Positions 44,963 through 57,800 of a stretch of 64,000 bases of DNA are shown piece after piece; position 1 is the first letter of the stretch, and each line of letters opens with the position of its first letter. Position numbers and translations under genes: made by a program. A model generated the notes under the pieces. It saw only the letters and a list, made by a program, of their open reading frames with translations, did not search any database and was not told where the DNA came from. The stretch comes from Sorghum bicolor (lineage: Eukaryota; Streptophyta; Magnoliopsida; Poales; Poaceae): NCBI RefSeq assembly GCF_000003195.3, contig NC_012878.2:59334629-59398628 (forward strand), in the 5' to 3' direction.

Positions 44963-45102
44963 TCTATACACTAAAAAATACAAACCGTTAGCCTCTGCAC
45001 TGCTTATCACCACATGTATATTCATCTAAGCCGTATCCACGTGTCATTGTAGGTGTGACAAAAATTTATAACCCATGCAAAGCACGGGCATATATTTGCT
45101 AG
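44963..45102 (+). mobile_element. mini-Helitron (140 bp)
   Basis: Starts TCTATACACTAAAAAATAC after a host A (44962) and ends GCACGGGCATATATTTGCTAG before a host T (45103): TC...CTAG ends and an A/T target as in Helitrons. Too short to code for anything. The family differs from H1-H3. Confidence 0.65.
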
Positions 45103-47285
45103 TGTCCAACTAATTATACACTATATGATAGTAAACAGTTTGATGTTTTATTTTTTTATCTGTACTAGGTAGCATGCCCGTGCGTTGCTACGGGATAACT
45201 AAACTTTTATATTAAAAACACACAAATCGCACGATAAGATATGCTAAATTTATAATCTTCATCAAAATGTTTGATCTTTGATATTATATCTGTTGAGCAC
45301 CACCAAAACAAAACTATCAACGAAGCCACAGCTCAAGCTTCAAGGGGAAAGATCCATACAAATCAAATGATCAAGATGTTCAATACTGCAATATGCATAT
45401 TCTAGGTGGTGCCTAGAAAATTATATATTCTCACGAAACACTATAATATATTTGATCTTAGCAACATGTTGTTTTGAGCCACATTTTAGATATATAAGCA
45501 CCAATTTACATGAATGTATCAATCTTTAGCCGCAGCTCCACAAATGTTTACTTCCAGGGCTTGCCCCTTGGGTGACAACAGTGAGTGCCAGTGCATTGTA
45601 ACGGGATGTTATATAAAATCCACTCAACTAAAGAAACTTATTGCAACACCATACACATGTGTATTGGTTCAAATAATAAAATGTACCATTGTTGGATTTT
45701 TTTTGACATCTTACTAACTGTATATGAGACAATGAACATTGTAATATTCTACCTAAACTGCTACATCACACCGAACATGGTCTGTCCAAGTCAAATGAGT
45801 ATACAACAAAAAACAGTGTATGTGTTCTATGATGACTTGCAATTACAATTATAATGTAACCACTGATATTATTAAGAATCTTTTCTATAATTGGAGAGGA
45901 ACTTCGTTCAGGATTAGCAGTGACACCTGTACATTGGAATAAGAAACATTTTTCTGATACTCGCATCCAGAAACTGTACCATCTTGTGCCTTTTTGCTTG
46001 ACTGCAAGTAACATAAAAAATTCTTTAAACCTGGCTAAACTGTTCCAAACAAAACAAGTCAAAAATCATGTTGGAACTGATCAAAGTAAACTCATCGAAT
46101 TTTTTCTGGATAGGCTGAGATGTGTAGACATTGACTGCCTGTGCTATGGGACACCACCAATATGGTTCTCATGAGCGTTTGGATAGGATGCCCCCCACCC
46201 CCAATCCACGGTGTAATATCAGTAACTGCTCGGCAGCTTCTCGTCATATATTGAGATCAGGGCCACTGCTTATTATGTTAGTACATGTCTCCATGGCATA
46301 AATATTCTTTTCCAGAAAATATTGAATAAGGACAAGATATCAGTAGAACTCAAGCCACACTTTGAGTCAGTATTTTCTTAAAAGATTGTTGACTCTGTAT
46401 TTGGTTCATATGAGCTCTACATGGGTGAAGTCTTATTCCCGGTTACTTTTATTATATACTATGTATCATAACATTTTTCTAGTGCTCTCTAGTTTAAATA
46501 TATGTAAAGGGTGATTTTAAGGTGAATTTATCTACAGTCCAATGCAACATACTAACATGGTATTCAAGAATTCAATTTTCTAAGCATGCAAGAATAAAAT
46601 TTCCCTTAATGTTCGCGCCATCTCGTGGTTTGACATAATAGAACAGTATACTATAAAATGGCAAGCCTTAATTGAAGATAATGGAAATACCTCTCTCTAT
46701 ATATAGGCAACATCCCTGTTAAACAACCACCAAGCTAGTTTGTATGCAATCAAATGTGGCAGTTTTACTCCTTTGGCTTGCAAAAATGAAGATACATGAT
46801 CACCAACAACAAACACAAACAGAGAGATATGCATATTTACACAAATGTGGTGTTGCAGATTTTACCTCGGCCAATCTTATGAATACAGGTAGATTGTAAC
46901 ATTATCATGGATAAGATTCAGGAGGCCAACAGAGCTAAAAAAGTAGAACAAGAAGCATACTTTTGGGCTGACAAATAATTAATTTCCACCTCACAACTTT
47001 GCCTGAACCTTGCTCGGATGCAGTCCTAGCTGGTGAATAAATTTGAATCTGACAATTGACAAGGATAAGATGACCAGTTTTGTGAAGAAAAAACTGAAAC
47101 ATTCCCATTGACTTAGATGCATAAATTACATACAAGAACAAAAAAGGGATAAATGTTAGGCCAAAAAATAGCTCTCCTTCAATCAGAGTATCAGACCCAT
47201 AGCCACATCTGGTCTGCTATTGTGAGGCAGAGTTATCAATCCATGATTCCATCTGGTTAGATTTGATATGTTAGGTGATGGATTT

Positions 47286-47560
47286 CTAAAGTATTGTTTC
47301 GAACCTGCAGTCTGAATCCATGGAGTGGCACACCTTGATGTCACCAACGATGACCCTGGCGAGCTCGGTGGCCTTCCTCTCGGTGTAGTGGCCCTTCTTC
47401 ACGATCCTGTTGAACAGCTCGCCGTCGGCGCAGAGCTCCATGACGAGATGCACGGCGATGGTGTCCTCGTCACGCAGCGGATGGAGACGACGTTGGGGTG
47501 GTGCCACGTGATACATTACTGGATCTCCCGGCGGCTCTAGGACCGCCGCCGCCTTCGCCT
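47286..47560 (-). pseudogene. captured calcium-dependent protein kinase (CDPK) fragment
   Basis: In the - strand frame: [46 protein letters not shown]. This is the N-lobe hinge through helix E of CDPK kinase domains, just before the catalytic HRDLKPEN, which is absent. A frameshift upstream separates an [12 protein letters not shown] piece. So neither the ATP-binding lobe nor the catalytic loop is complete. It lies inside Helitron H2 in the Helitron's orientation, the classic picture of a captured exon. Confidence 0.75.
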
Positions 47561-47904
47561 CTGCTGACGACATATCAGATTCGCGCAGAGGGAGACTAAC
47601 TCCGCCACGAATGCTGCCGCTGCATAGAGAGCCAAACAACAAGTCCAAGCGACTACAAGCAAAATTTAATCACTTCTCTATTAGAAATTGCAAGGACACA
47701 AGAATACCTGGGAACCAGAGGGCTGTCCATGCGCGGCTCGCGGCCACCGGCGTCCGCGAGGGCTCGTGGCGGGAGACGCGGGCACCGGCGGGCGGGGCGC
47801 GGCCAACTGCGCCGCCACTCGGGCAGCGGGCAGGCGGGGCGCTCCGCGGGCACCGGCGGGCGGGGCGCGGCCACCGGCCTCGCTGCGGCCTCCCGCAGCT
47901 CGTT

Positions 47905-48140
47905 GCGGATGCGGATAACGGAGACAGGCAAGGCCGTGCCGATGCGGATGACGGAGGCAGACGAGGCGGTGCCGATGCGGATCACGGAGGCAGGCGACTC
48001 GATGCGGATCTCAACGGAGACAGGCGAGGCGGTGCCGATGCGGATGCCGATGCGGATCACGGCGGCAGGCGAGGCGGTGCCGATGCGGTTCACGGCGGCA
48101 GGCGAGGCACTGCGGATCACGGAGCCAGGCGAAGGGGATC
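47905..48140. repeat. 33-bp tandem repeat array in H2
   Basis: About seven imperfect copies of a GC-rich unit starting gatgcggatcacgg and ending gcgaggcggtgcc, some truncated to 27, 28 or 12 bp. Lengths are mostly multiples of three, so the array reads as an 11-residue repeat on either strand (for example EAVPMRITAAG). Confidence 0.8.
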
Positions 48141-48347
48141 GGGGGTCTTTGGTGTGTGCTCGCATTGGAAAGGGGAAGGGGATCGCGGGTCTGCTCACGG
48201 TGAAGATAGGAAAGGGAGGGTATCACGGAGGGATGGAGGTTTCCAAGTTTAGCCGGCGACGCGGACGCACGACGGGAATGGCAGAAGGACGAAACGAAAG
48301 CCGCACCAAAAAATTGTTCTTGTTTTAGTCTTTTTAGTTGTAGGAGA

Positions 48348-48830
48348 TTGGTGTAAAAGAACAGACAAACCTCGACCATTCAGTCAATTCAGAAAGATAG
48401 GCACAATACATAAAGTTTCCACAGCTTCAAACACTTTAACGACCTGATGAATACGCCTGGGCGAGGCAGCCCTGGCGACGGGAGCTCCCCAGGCATCCGA
48501 TTTTGGACGTCTGGGGTTGAGATATCTGCCTGGTGATGGAGCTGCCTGGGAGGACTCCATCCAAATAAGCCGACCGGTACCTGGTCGAGGCCACTGATCC
48601 AAATTCCAAACACACTCAGTTGCCTGCACAGGGATTGTGAGCCATGCCACAATAAACAAAAAATATTTTGAACACCATTTTGACAGCTTTTCAGTTCCAG
48701 AATCTAGAACGTGGGCCAGCCCACGCCCACAAAAGCGAGAATCATACATAAAACACACAGCACTTGATCGTGCACATCCATCGCCTATTACCTACCACCT
48801 GAACGCTGTTTCTCACAAAGTAACCAGATC
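48348..48830. other. RhoGDI 3' flank
   Basis: Between H2 and the RhoGDI stop codon; should hold the RhoGDI 3' UTR on the - strand. Nothing else recognised. Confidence 0.4.
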
Positions 48831-51800
48831 TTAGGCCGTGGCTGGCCAGTCCTTCCTGATCTCGAAGCAGTAATTCATGTCCAGGTAGACATTCCCATCA
48901 TCATCCACAAACTGTAAAATCAAACCCATTACATCACAGGGCTACAATTCCTAAGGTTTCTTACCAGGAAGGGTAGAGTACATATAACATTTTCTTTGAG
49001 CCGTTTCTTTACCTTGAGCTTTGCAGAATATGAACCCCTCGCAAAGATGCCACTTGGGGTCGTATCTTCCTCAGCCTCGTATATGTAGGGCTCCTGCCGA
49101 GGACTGAATGTCCCCAGCATCACCTTCTGCTTTTCGACTGCAATAGGCAACCCGAGATCAGCTATCTTAGGCCTAGGGAGAGCACCGAGCCACTTCAAGT
49201 GCAGCCAACGGCCAACGCATGCATCTTTCTTCTATGAGAATCATGACCATGATGCTACAGACAGCATATTAAAAAGATGTGAATCAATCCATATCATAAA
49301 TAACCTAGTAGTCCTTCAGAAGCTCAACCCTACACCGCATTTGTGAAGTTCAAGGAAAAATCTTTGATGCAACAGAACAGCTGGGACACATTTTTTCTCA
49401 AACATGCAAGAGAGCTGCACACCATTATATTAATAGTAAGAAGAAAAAAGGGGAAGAGCCCATACAACACAAACCCACAAACCTGGGATACATGACCCCA
49501 TGGTAAAGATAAGTACCAAGGAACATTTGTTCCAAGCAAAGGACTAGCAATTATGTTTACATAAAAAAAGATCAATCATGTATAATGCAAAATTCTGAGC
49601 CAAATAGTTAGTAGTTTCACGGCAAGTTTATATAATGAGCTATAGAATGTAAACCAGATGCAGATTAACATAAGGATCACATAAAACTAATCAAATTCAT
49701 GCTGACATCCTTATTCTCATTAAGTGCAGCATCAGCACATAACCAACAAAAAAATCCTATGCATATGTTTGATTATAAAATCACCTCTTACTCCTGTCTT
49801 CCAGACGGTGTGTGTATATCTGAGACCAGACACAATGTTGTTGGAGACAGTGAAGGAGAAGCGGAAGCTGTAGGTGCTCCCATCCTTGAGTGCGAATGCG
49901 TACCCCTTGTCATCCAGCACTAGTGGGATAGCTAGAACCAGATCTGGTCGCTCTGGAGTTAGGATGGTCAAGTTTAGTATGGTCACTTCTGGTTCCGCAG
50001 TCTCTGCATACATAAACGGACTATCAGACAAGCATATGAAGCCTCTGTTTCACTTATTGCACTCTCCAGGCCATTTTTCAGTTAATATGTTTAGCTGCAC
50101 CGAATCTCTAACATAATGTTATCTTGTCTATTAAGAAAAAAAATGTCAACTTTTTTGTGCTTCAACGTGCCCAAAAGTGAATGAAATAAATTGAGTGGCT
50201 CAATATAGTGAATAAAAATATCAAATGGTGCCATGGACATGTAGGGATGAAAACAGGATGGAAATCCCATCCCGACCAACACCGTTTACCGTATCTCCTA
50301 CAACTAAAAAGAACAAAAGGAAGATAAATTTGTGGTGCGACATTTGTTTTGGTGTCACCGTTCCTCCTCCATGCGATACTGCGGCCTTGTAGTTTATTTC
50401 TCTGTTTGCCGTGTGTCTCCATATAGAAGGAATTATTTCTGCGTTTGTCATGTGTCTCCATATAGAAGGAAGCCGTCTCATATAGAAGGAAGCTAATCCA
50501 CTGGCAAATAGAAAGAACAATCACCGGCAAATATTTGCACAATCACAAGGCCCGAGGCCACACAAGGTACCGACTTCTCCAGGACAAATTGCAAATTACT
50601 CCATACAGGTATCTAAAAGTCATTTAGAACAATAAATCTGTAAATGAAAGCATGGTGCCAAAACTAACCAAATTTTGCTAAGAGAAAACAAATAGAGTAC
50701 CAAAGTAGGTTCATCCCAATAGTTAGGCAGTAGAGTATATGATACATACAGAGATGCCCATACCTCCTATACTCCTAAACATGCACAAAATATAATTGAT
50801 TGCTTCTGTTCTGCCTCACCAAGATAAAAAAAATCATAAACTTTTAAGCTATTTCACAGAAATTGTACTTTCCCATAGGAATACTACAGAATCCCTAAAT
50901 TCCAAATTGAGCTTGTGTGATAAGAACTGGGTATGGGATAAAATGAGCTCATATCCCACCAATCCATGACCAATGGGAGGGGTAGGTTATGGCTGAAAAT
51001 AATCAACGGAGAGCCGCACCTAACTGCCATTGCCATCAATGGGAAGGAGGGTATCAAGAACGGGCTCGCCAGCGCCGCCATCCTCACCGGAGCTAAGGCC
51101 GCCCACAGCGCAGGAGCCCAAGCTGCCCACACCGCTGGCACTGCGGGAGCCCCAGCCAGCCTCACCGGCTCGTCGCCGGCAGACGCCATGGTCCCGCGTC
51201 ACCTGCTACTCCCTCCCGCAGAGGCCATGGTCTAGCAGCAGCATATGCTCCCTCCCGCAAATGCCATGGAGTTGGGCTGCTACAACACAGGTTGCTCCCT
51301 CCATCCGAGCAAGTGGCTATAGCTGCGCTTGTGATTGTGAATGGATAAGCTCTCGGACAGTGCCCAAAAGCAAACGAAGAACATGTGCTACTGCTATATT
51401 TCTTTATTTTACTGCTGTATATGACGTGTGCCCCATTTTTAACCCAAACCTTGACCAAATAGCCAAACAAAGGACTGGGTTTCACGTCTTTATTTACCCA
51501 TAACCTAGCTCATATCTATTTCTCTAACCCGATCACCATCCATATATATGTGTTAAGTAGCATATAAATACATTATAATTTGGGTTAGATTAAACCAGCT
51601 AAAAAATTATCGCTATTTTTGTTTGGCTATTCAATTCTGCAGAACAAATCTAAATGATTTCATTACTAATGCAGTAATGCTTAAAATACTAAACTGAGAG
51701 TATATAATATTTTTTAGAAATAAAGTAGAATGAAGACAATATAATTTTATATAGCTATATATTCTGAATTAATGACATCCATGTTTGATCTTCCTTAATC

Positions 51801-54800
51801 ATTTCATTCTAAACTAATATATTTGTCTTTTAGGTCTTGGTGGATAGTACAGATGTAAAGGTTTTGAAGGAAAACAGAGGTCCTTTAGAAAATATTGTAC
51901 AAACAGAAAATTCCAGTGAACCGATGATTCTGAATGGTTGCAAGAAATCATTCATATAGAAGTTACCCATGGAGTTCTACCATATAGAAGTTACCCATGG
52001 AGTTCTATCAGATGACAGACTTTAGCATTGATATGGCCCATGATGAAAAAACCTTATCAACTTCTCAGGTACATTTTTACGATGAGTATAACATACTTTT
52101 GTTTTAAGGTTTTGTGGGAGATTTTTCAAGACACATAGTATTACCCATATGACAGGCACTAATATTTACATATATACTGGGACCTATGTACAAGATGGTA
52201 TGAAGATGTGGTGGAACTTATTTGTGGATTTATTGGCGCATAAAAGAAATAGATATCGGAGATTTCTTCCTGCTGATATTAAACATTATCTTAGTCACAT
52301 CACGGAAAGGTATATAAAGTAGAGCTTATGAGCCTACGACTCTCCATGACTATGTTGATTTCACAAACTTTATTTTTTTGGATTAAATATCACTTTAACG
52401 TAGGTATTTAATTTTTATAATATTGTTATCTTATCGTGTGATCCATGTGTTTTAAGTATAAATTATTAGCTATCCCGTAGCAACGCATGGGCACGCTACC
52501 TAGTTTTCACTAAAATACGAAAACAGGGAAACAGCAGGATAATCTGGCGGTACCAAAAAAAAAGTGGGTTTTTTTCCGCCTGTATTCATGGTTCCCGTAT
52601 TTGGACAGGAAATTCCCAGCAGGAATACTGCATTTATTTTTTCTTTTAAAGTTTACTAACAAAGATACCCGTGCGTTGCAAGGGAGGAAAAACATATCAT
52701 AGAAATGTTACATATCTATTTACGTTTTACACCGTAATTTTAGATTTGATAATATCTATAGTTTAAATTGGGTTACAGCCTTTATCGAGGATTGCACTGG
52801 TACTTACGTACAATAATAAGTTTTGTTCATAATCAAAACTATATCAATAACTTAGCGATAGGAATATTTATTTATTAATGAAAGATAAGTATATTTATTG
52901 TTTGTTTTATACAGAAAGACAAAAAATGGATAAAAAACAAAAGGCATGGGTAAAAAAATTGACCGTATATCTTTTGCATGCATGCTCATACCATCCCCAT
53001 GCATATGTGAGCATTTGATGACAATAAGGGGCCATGGTGTACATGTTTGTCAAGGAAATGGGGCATGGCAAAATCAGAACATCTTCCCATTTGTAGGCTA
53101 GGCCGATCCATGACATCGAGTCCATCTGTGTTATAGTGACGCCGACCCACGACAACAAGTCCATCTATGATATAGTAAACAAAAGGGGCAGAGGCGAGAG
53201 TCTTACTCCAAAAGATGAAAAAAGATACTGAAGAAAAATAAAATGAGTTGAAAAGGCCACAGAAACAAATAGAGTCGGTCAAAAAACATTCCATGGTTTA
53301 ATATTCAGAGGCAAACTGAGTTGGACAAGAGAAGTCTTCTTAATTTCTATTTTATCCTTTTCTATTTGTTCATTAGTATTTGTATCAACTTACTCATGAT
53401 CAGAGAGATCTATTGAGATTTGGATTAGGATTCCTAACTATCTAAGTTACCTATGATATCTTTGGAGAGTTTTTTGTTAGTATTTTTTCTTTTCTTTTTT
53501 TTTCTTGACTGGCGGCTTACATTTATTTAGACAAATACATCAGTACTGGTGTGAGATTTAGTGTTCTTGGATTTTTTTTCTTATATGCACACCCTATCCA
53601 TTTTTCTATTTTCTTAATTAGCGTAGAGAAGTTTTTTTTCTTTTTTCTTCCGTTGCTTTATAGTATGTGATTGAGTTTCGTTTTTTTATTTTTTTCACAG
53701 TCTTCTTTTTCTGCATCCTATTGGTAGTCATGTTTGATTGGCTTTTAGTCCATCACTTTTTTTTCCTTTTTAATTTTCAATATAAATATTAAAAAAATAT
53801 AGGAACCTAGAGTTCTAGTTCTTGACCTAATATTCTGTCACTTTTTCCTTTTCTAATTTCTAATATAAATATTTAAAAAATATAGGAATCTAGAGTTTTA
53901 GTTCCTGACCCAATATGTTTTGGAATCGAACTCCATATCACGCTAGCACGGACTATATATATAAGTCTCGATGGTAGAGACAAACCAAACAAATGGATGG
54001 ACGAAAAAAATGTCTGAAATTTGACCTCTTTATTATTAGGTATAGATTTATGAAGCTGCCTGTGTGCTTTGGAAGTTCGAACCAATAGTGACGAGGCCCT
54101 GATTTTAATGCTTTTGTGCTTCCACCCAGGTCTGTTTATATAGCCATCTGTGTGCTTCTCTATTCTACACGGGCGCGAAGTGGGACTAAACTGAGGGCTC
54201 CTGCAGGCACCAGCTGCAGCCATGTGCATGCTGCTTGCTGCGGTGCTGCCTGCTTGTTGGGCTGTAATTGGCCACATGTTGCTAGCTAATCTGAGCCACA
54301 AGAGCACAGGCAAGCCACCAGAAGACTCCTGATGTGGTCATGGCAGTTGCAAAGTGCAGTCACATGGCTTCGCACAATTTTTTTCTTTTCTTTTTCTCTC
54401 CCTCTCTCTCAAAATGTTTGTGCTTTCTACTTAATTTAGGATGAGGCTAATCCAATAAGCTGAAATCTACCCTACTAATGCACCAACTTTTTCTTCGCTA
54501 AATCCACTAAAAAAAGACCTCCCCCGCTGTGATGCCACCCCTTCATACACCCCAGAAAATGTACCAAGAAAAACAACACCTTAAAAATGAACTGTTCAGA
54601 TTGTTTCTATCTCTTCTCTCTCATTGCTCACTCAAATCGGACGGTCAGGATGCTGTGTATCATCCTCCTGCGCGCAAGCAGCCGCGACTCGGAACCCCTC
54701 GACGACAGTTTGATTCCTCCCCCGTTCCTTTTTCTGTCATTTTCAGTCTTCTGCTCAGCGTGCCTCCCAGGTCTTCCTCTCCCCCGACGCGTGCCGACTC

Positions 54801-57800
54801 CTCTTCCCCTCCTCTCTTGCATGCACCGGGGCGGTACAGCCGGCTAGCCATGGCGGCTAGGAGGTCGGGGCGGCACCTCCCCTCCCCAATCGTCGAGCCT
54901 ACGGTGCCCTCCACCCCCATCACACGTGTATCTCTCTCTTCCTCTCACCTGAACCCTAGATCGAGGACAGGGACAACATTGGAGGCACACCCAGACTGGA
55001 GACGAGGCAGGAAGTGCGGCCAACGTCCATGGGTGCGGCAGGCGGAGCAGCCTCCAGCCAGGAGGCGCGGTCAGGCTCGTGGTCTCCAGGCCAGGGTTTG
55101 CAAGGCAGCTGCCACCGCCAGTCACGCGCACACGGCCATGCGGGTACCATGGCCAGCCAGGCGTGCGGATCCTCTGTGACTATTTGGGCGCACAAGCCGC
55201 ACAGCTGGTGCACAGTCGCCAGCGGCCAGGCCTGCGGACAGGCACATGGCAACTGCCATCGGCCTGGAGTGTCCAATAGCATTGAGAGGTGAAGTTGGAG
55301 TATAGTATCTTCTGATTTCTTCGAAGGCCACGGTCGTGCGATGATCAGGGAACAACGAACGGTAAATTCAAATGCCATGAAAGGGGTAAGAAATGTGTTT
55401 TTAATTCTTACCTTCTTATTCCAATTTGGAACACCAAAAAATAAACAGTCAAGGCCATGGTCACCAGATGTTTCAATGAGGATGATCACCAACTTGCCTT
55501 CTGCACATGGGCCTCAGCTGAAGAGGAAACAAAGCCTCAGCCGCAAATCCCATCCGCCGCTGCCTTAGTCCATGGTCAGAGTAAGCCAGGCAGGTTTAAC
55601 TCATTGAGAGCATCCATAATTCCATATAATAGGCCTGGGGATGGACCTGCATGACCTTGACCAAGGTATGCAGGCAGCAAGCAGTTTCTTTTTGGAATTA
55701 TTTGAGCAAGCTATTTTACTTTTAAGTCCAATATTATCTATGACACGAAAGAGGTAGTAGAAAATAACACAGAAAGACTGTTATATGCACCAGTTGGAGA
55801 AGTTAATCACTGTGTTCTCTATGCTGATTGTAGAGAAACACCGCACACCCTAATCAGGGGGGGTGACCTTCATTATATAGCCTAATAGGCTAGGGTTACA
55901 GTGTACAAGGCCAATGGGCCGTACGCCCAATATGGGCTGTTACAATATATTCTAACACCCTCCCTCAGTCTAAGCGGGAGTGTCACGAACACAAAGACTG
56001 GACCTAAAGTCAGTGAACAACTGTACAGGTAACGCTTTGGTCATAATGTCCGCAAACTGATGGGATGATGGAACATGGAGCACCCGAACCTGTCCCAAAG
56101 CAACCTTCTCACGGACAAAGTGAATATCTATCTCAATATGCTTCGTGCGACGATGATGAACCGGATTGGCGGTCATGTAGACAGCACTGACATTGTCGCA
56201 GTAGACGATCGTCGCCGAAGAGATGGGTGCGTGGAGCTCCTGGAGTAACTGACGAAGCCAACAGGTCTCAGCCACAGCGTGCACAACAGCACGATACTTA
56301 GCCTCCGCACTCGAACGAGAAACCGTCGTTTGTCGTTTGGAGGACCAAGAGACCAAGTTGTCGCCGAGGAAGACACAGTAACCAGATGTGGAGCGCCGAG
56401 AGTCAGGACATCCAGCCCAATCGGCATCGGAGTAGGCAGTCAAGATGGTGATGCTGCCTGTGCCGATGTGAAGCCCAGTGGAGAGGGTGCCCTTGACATA
56501 CCGCAGGACACGCTTGAGCATCGCAAGATGAGGCTCGCACGGGTCGTGCATGAAGAGGCACACCTGCTGAACTGCATAAGCGAGATCCGAACGAGTCAGC
56601 GTGAGATACTGTAGCGCACCGGCGAGGCTGCGGTACTGAGTGGCATCCGCCACCGGTGCGCCGGCTGTAGCAGAGAGCTTGGCATGAGTGTCAACAGGAG
56701 TCGCGGTGGAATGACACTCAGCCATGCCGGCGCGCTGGAGCAGATCCACAGCATACTGGCGCTGTGACAGGAACAGAGATCCCAAGGAAGTGATGGAGAT
56801 CCCCGAGATCTGTCATGGCGAACTCGGAGTGAAGAAGCTCGGTGATGCGGCGAAGGAGCGGAGTCGACGAGGCTGTCAGAATGATGTCGACGTAGAGCAG
56901 CAAGTAGGCGATGTCGGCACCCGCTTTGTAAACAAAGAGGGACGTGTCGGAGGTCGAAGCAGTGAAGCCGGACCGCTGAATGAAGCCGGAGAACAGCTGG
57001 TGCCACGCCCTGGGCGCCTGCTTGAGTCCGTACAAGGACTTTTGCAGGAGACAGACGTGGTCGGGGGCCGCCGGGTCGACAAAGTCGGGCGGCTGCTGGC
57101 AGTAGACGGTCTCGTGCAGATGGCCGTGAAGAAAAGCGTTCTTCACATCCAGCTGATGTATCGGCCAGGAGCGAGAGGCGGCGATGCTGAGGACGGTCCG
57201 GATGGTGGCCGGTTTGACAACCGGGCTGAACGTCTCGTCGTAGTCGATGTCGTACCGCTGCGAGAAGCCACGAACAACCCATCGGGCTTTATGACGAGCC
57301 AGAGAGACATCAGCATTGTATTTGTGCTTGAAGACCCACTTGCCGGTGATGACGTTGGCACGAGGCGGTCGAGGAACAAGACGCCAGGTGCCATTGTCCA
57401 CAAGCGCCTTGTATTCTTCGGTCATCGCCGCACGCCAATTGGCATCGGCGAGCGCGGCACGAGTGTTGCCTGGCAGCGGAGAAGCCAGGCTGGACGAAGC
57501 GGTGAAGTCGTACCGCTGCATAGGCGGCGGTAGGGAGCCTGTTCGGGAACGAGTCTCCCGCACAGGAGGCTCTGGAGCCTAGAGCGCCACGGCCAGCGGT
57601 GCTGGGGCTGGGGGCACCACCGGCTGCTGTAGGGCTGGCGGCGCCTCCGCCTGCGGCTGAGGGACCGGTGGCGGGCGCGGACGACGAGTGTAGTGGATGC
57701 CGAACCGCTGCCGATCAGCTGCAGCGTCGGGGGCGCCTGCTGTCGGAGAAGCCGAGGGGGCAGGCGTGTCCTGCCGGGGCGCCTGATGCAGTCTGTAGGC

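Larger units (their letters stand above)
45165..48347 (-). mobile_element. Helitron H2, non-autonomous, gene-capturing (3.18 kb)
   Basis: On the - strand it starts TCTCCTACAACTAAAAAG at 48347 and ends GGGCATGCTACCTAG at 45165, with the hairpin CCCGT...ACGGG just before. Host A and T flank the ends. The last 75 bp match H3 closely and H1 well. It carries a protein kinase exon fragment (47286-47560) and a GC-rich 33-bp repeat array near its 5' end. No Rep/helicase gene. Confidence 0.88.

Noticed and set aside
47653..48198. Possible gene upstream of the CDPK piece giving a full kinase
   Set aside because: No ATP-binding lobe, catalytic loop or EF hands found on either side; the surrounding DNA is Helitron.
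47729..48328. 199-codon and 181-codon open frames on both strands
   Set aside because: Both come from the 33-bp repeat, whose length keeps all frames open; no domain or start context supports a gene.
45165..52503. One large 7.3-kb composite Helitron between the outward-facing CTAG ends of H2 and H3
   Set aside because: Each 3' end has its own matching TC 5' end (48347 and 50294), and RhoGDI exons lie between them, so two separate insertions explain the pattern.
54529..55179. 216-codon open frame in RhoGDI intron 2
   Set aside because: Low-complexity Pro/Arg/Ser composition, overlapping open frames in other phases, no recognised domain.
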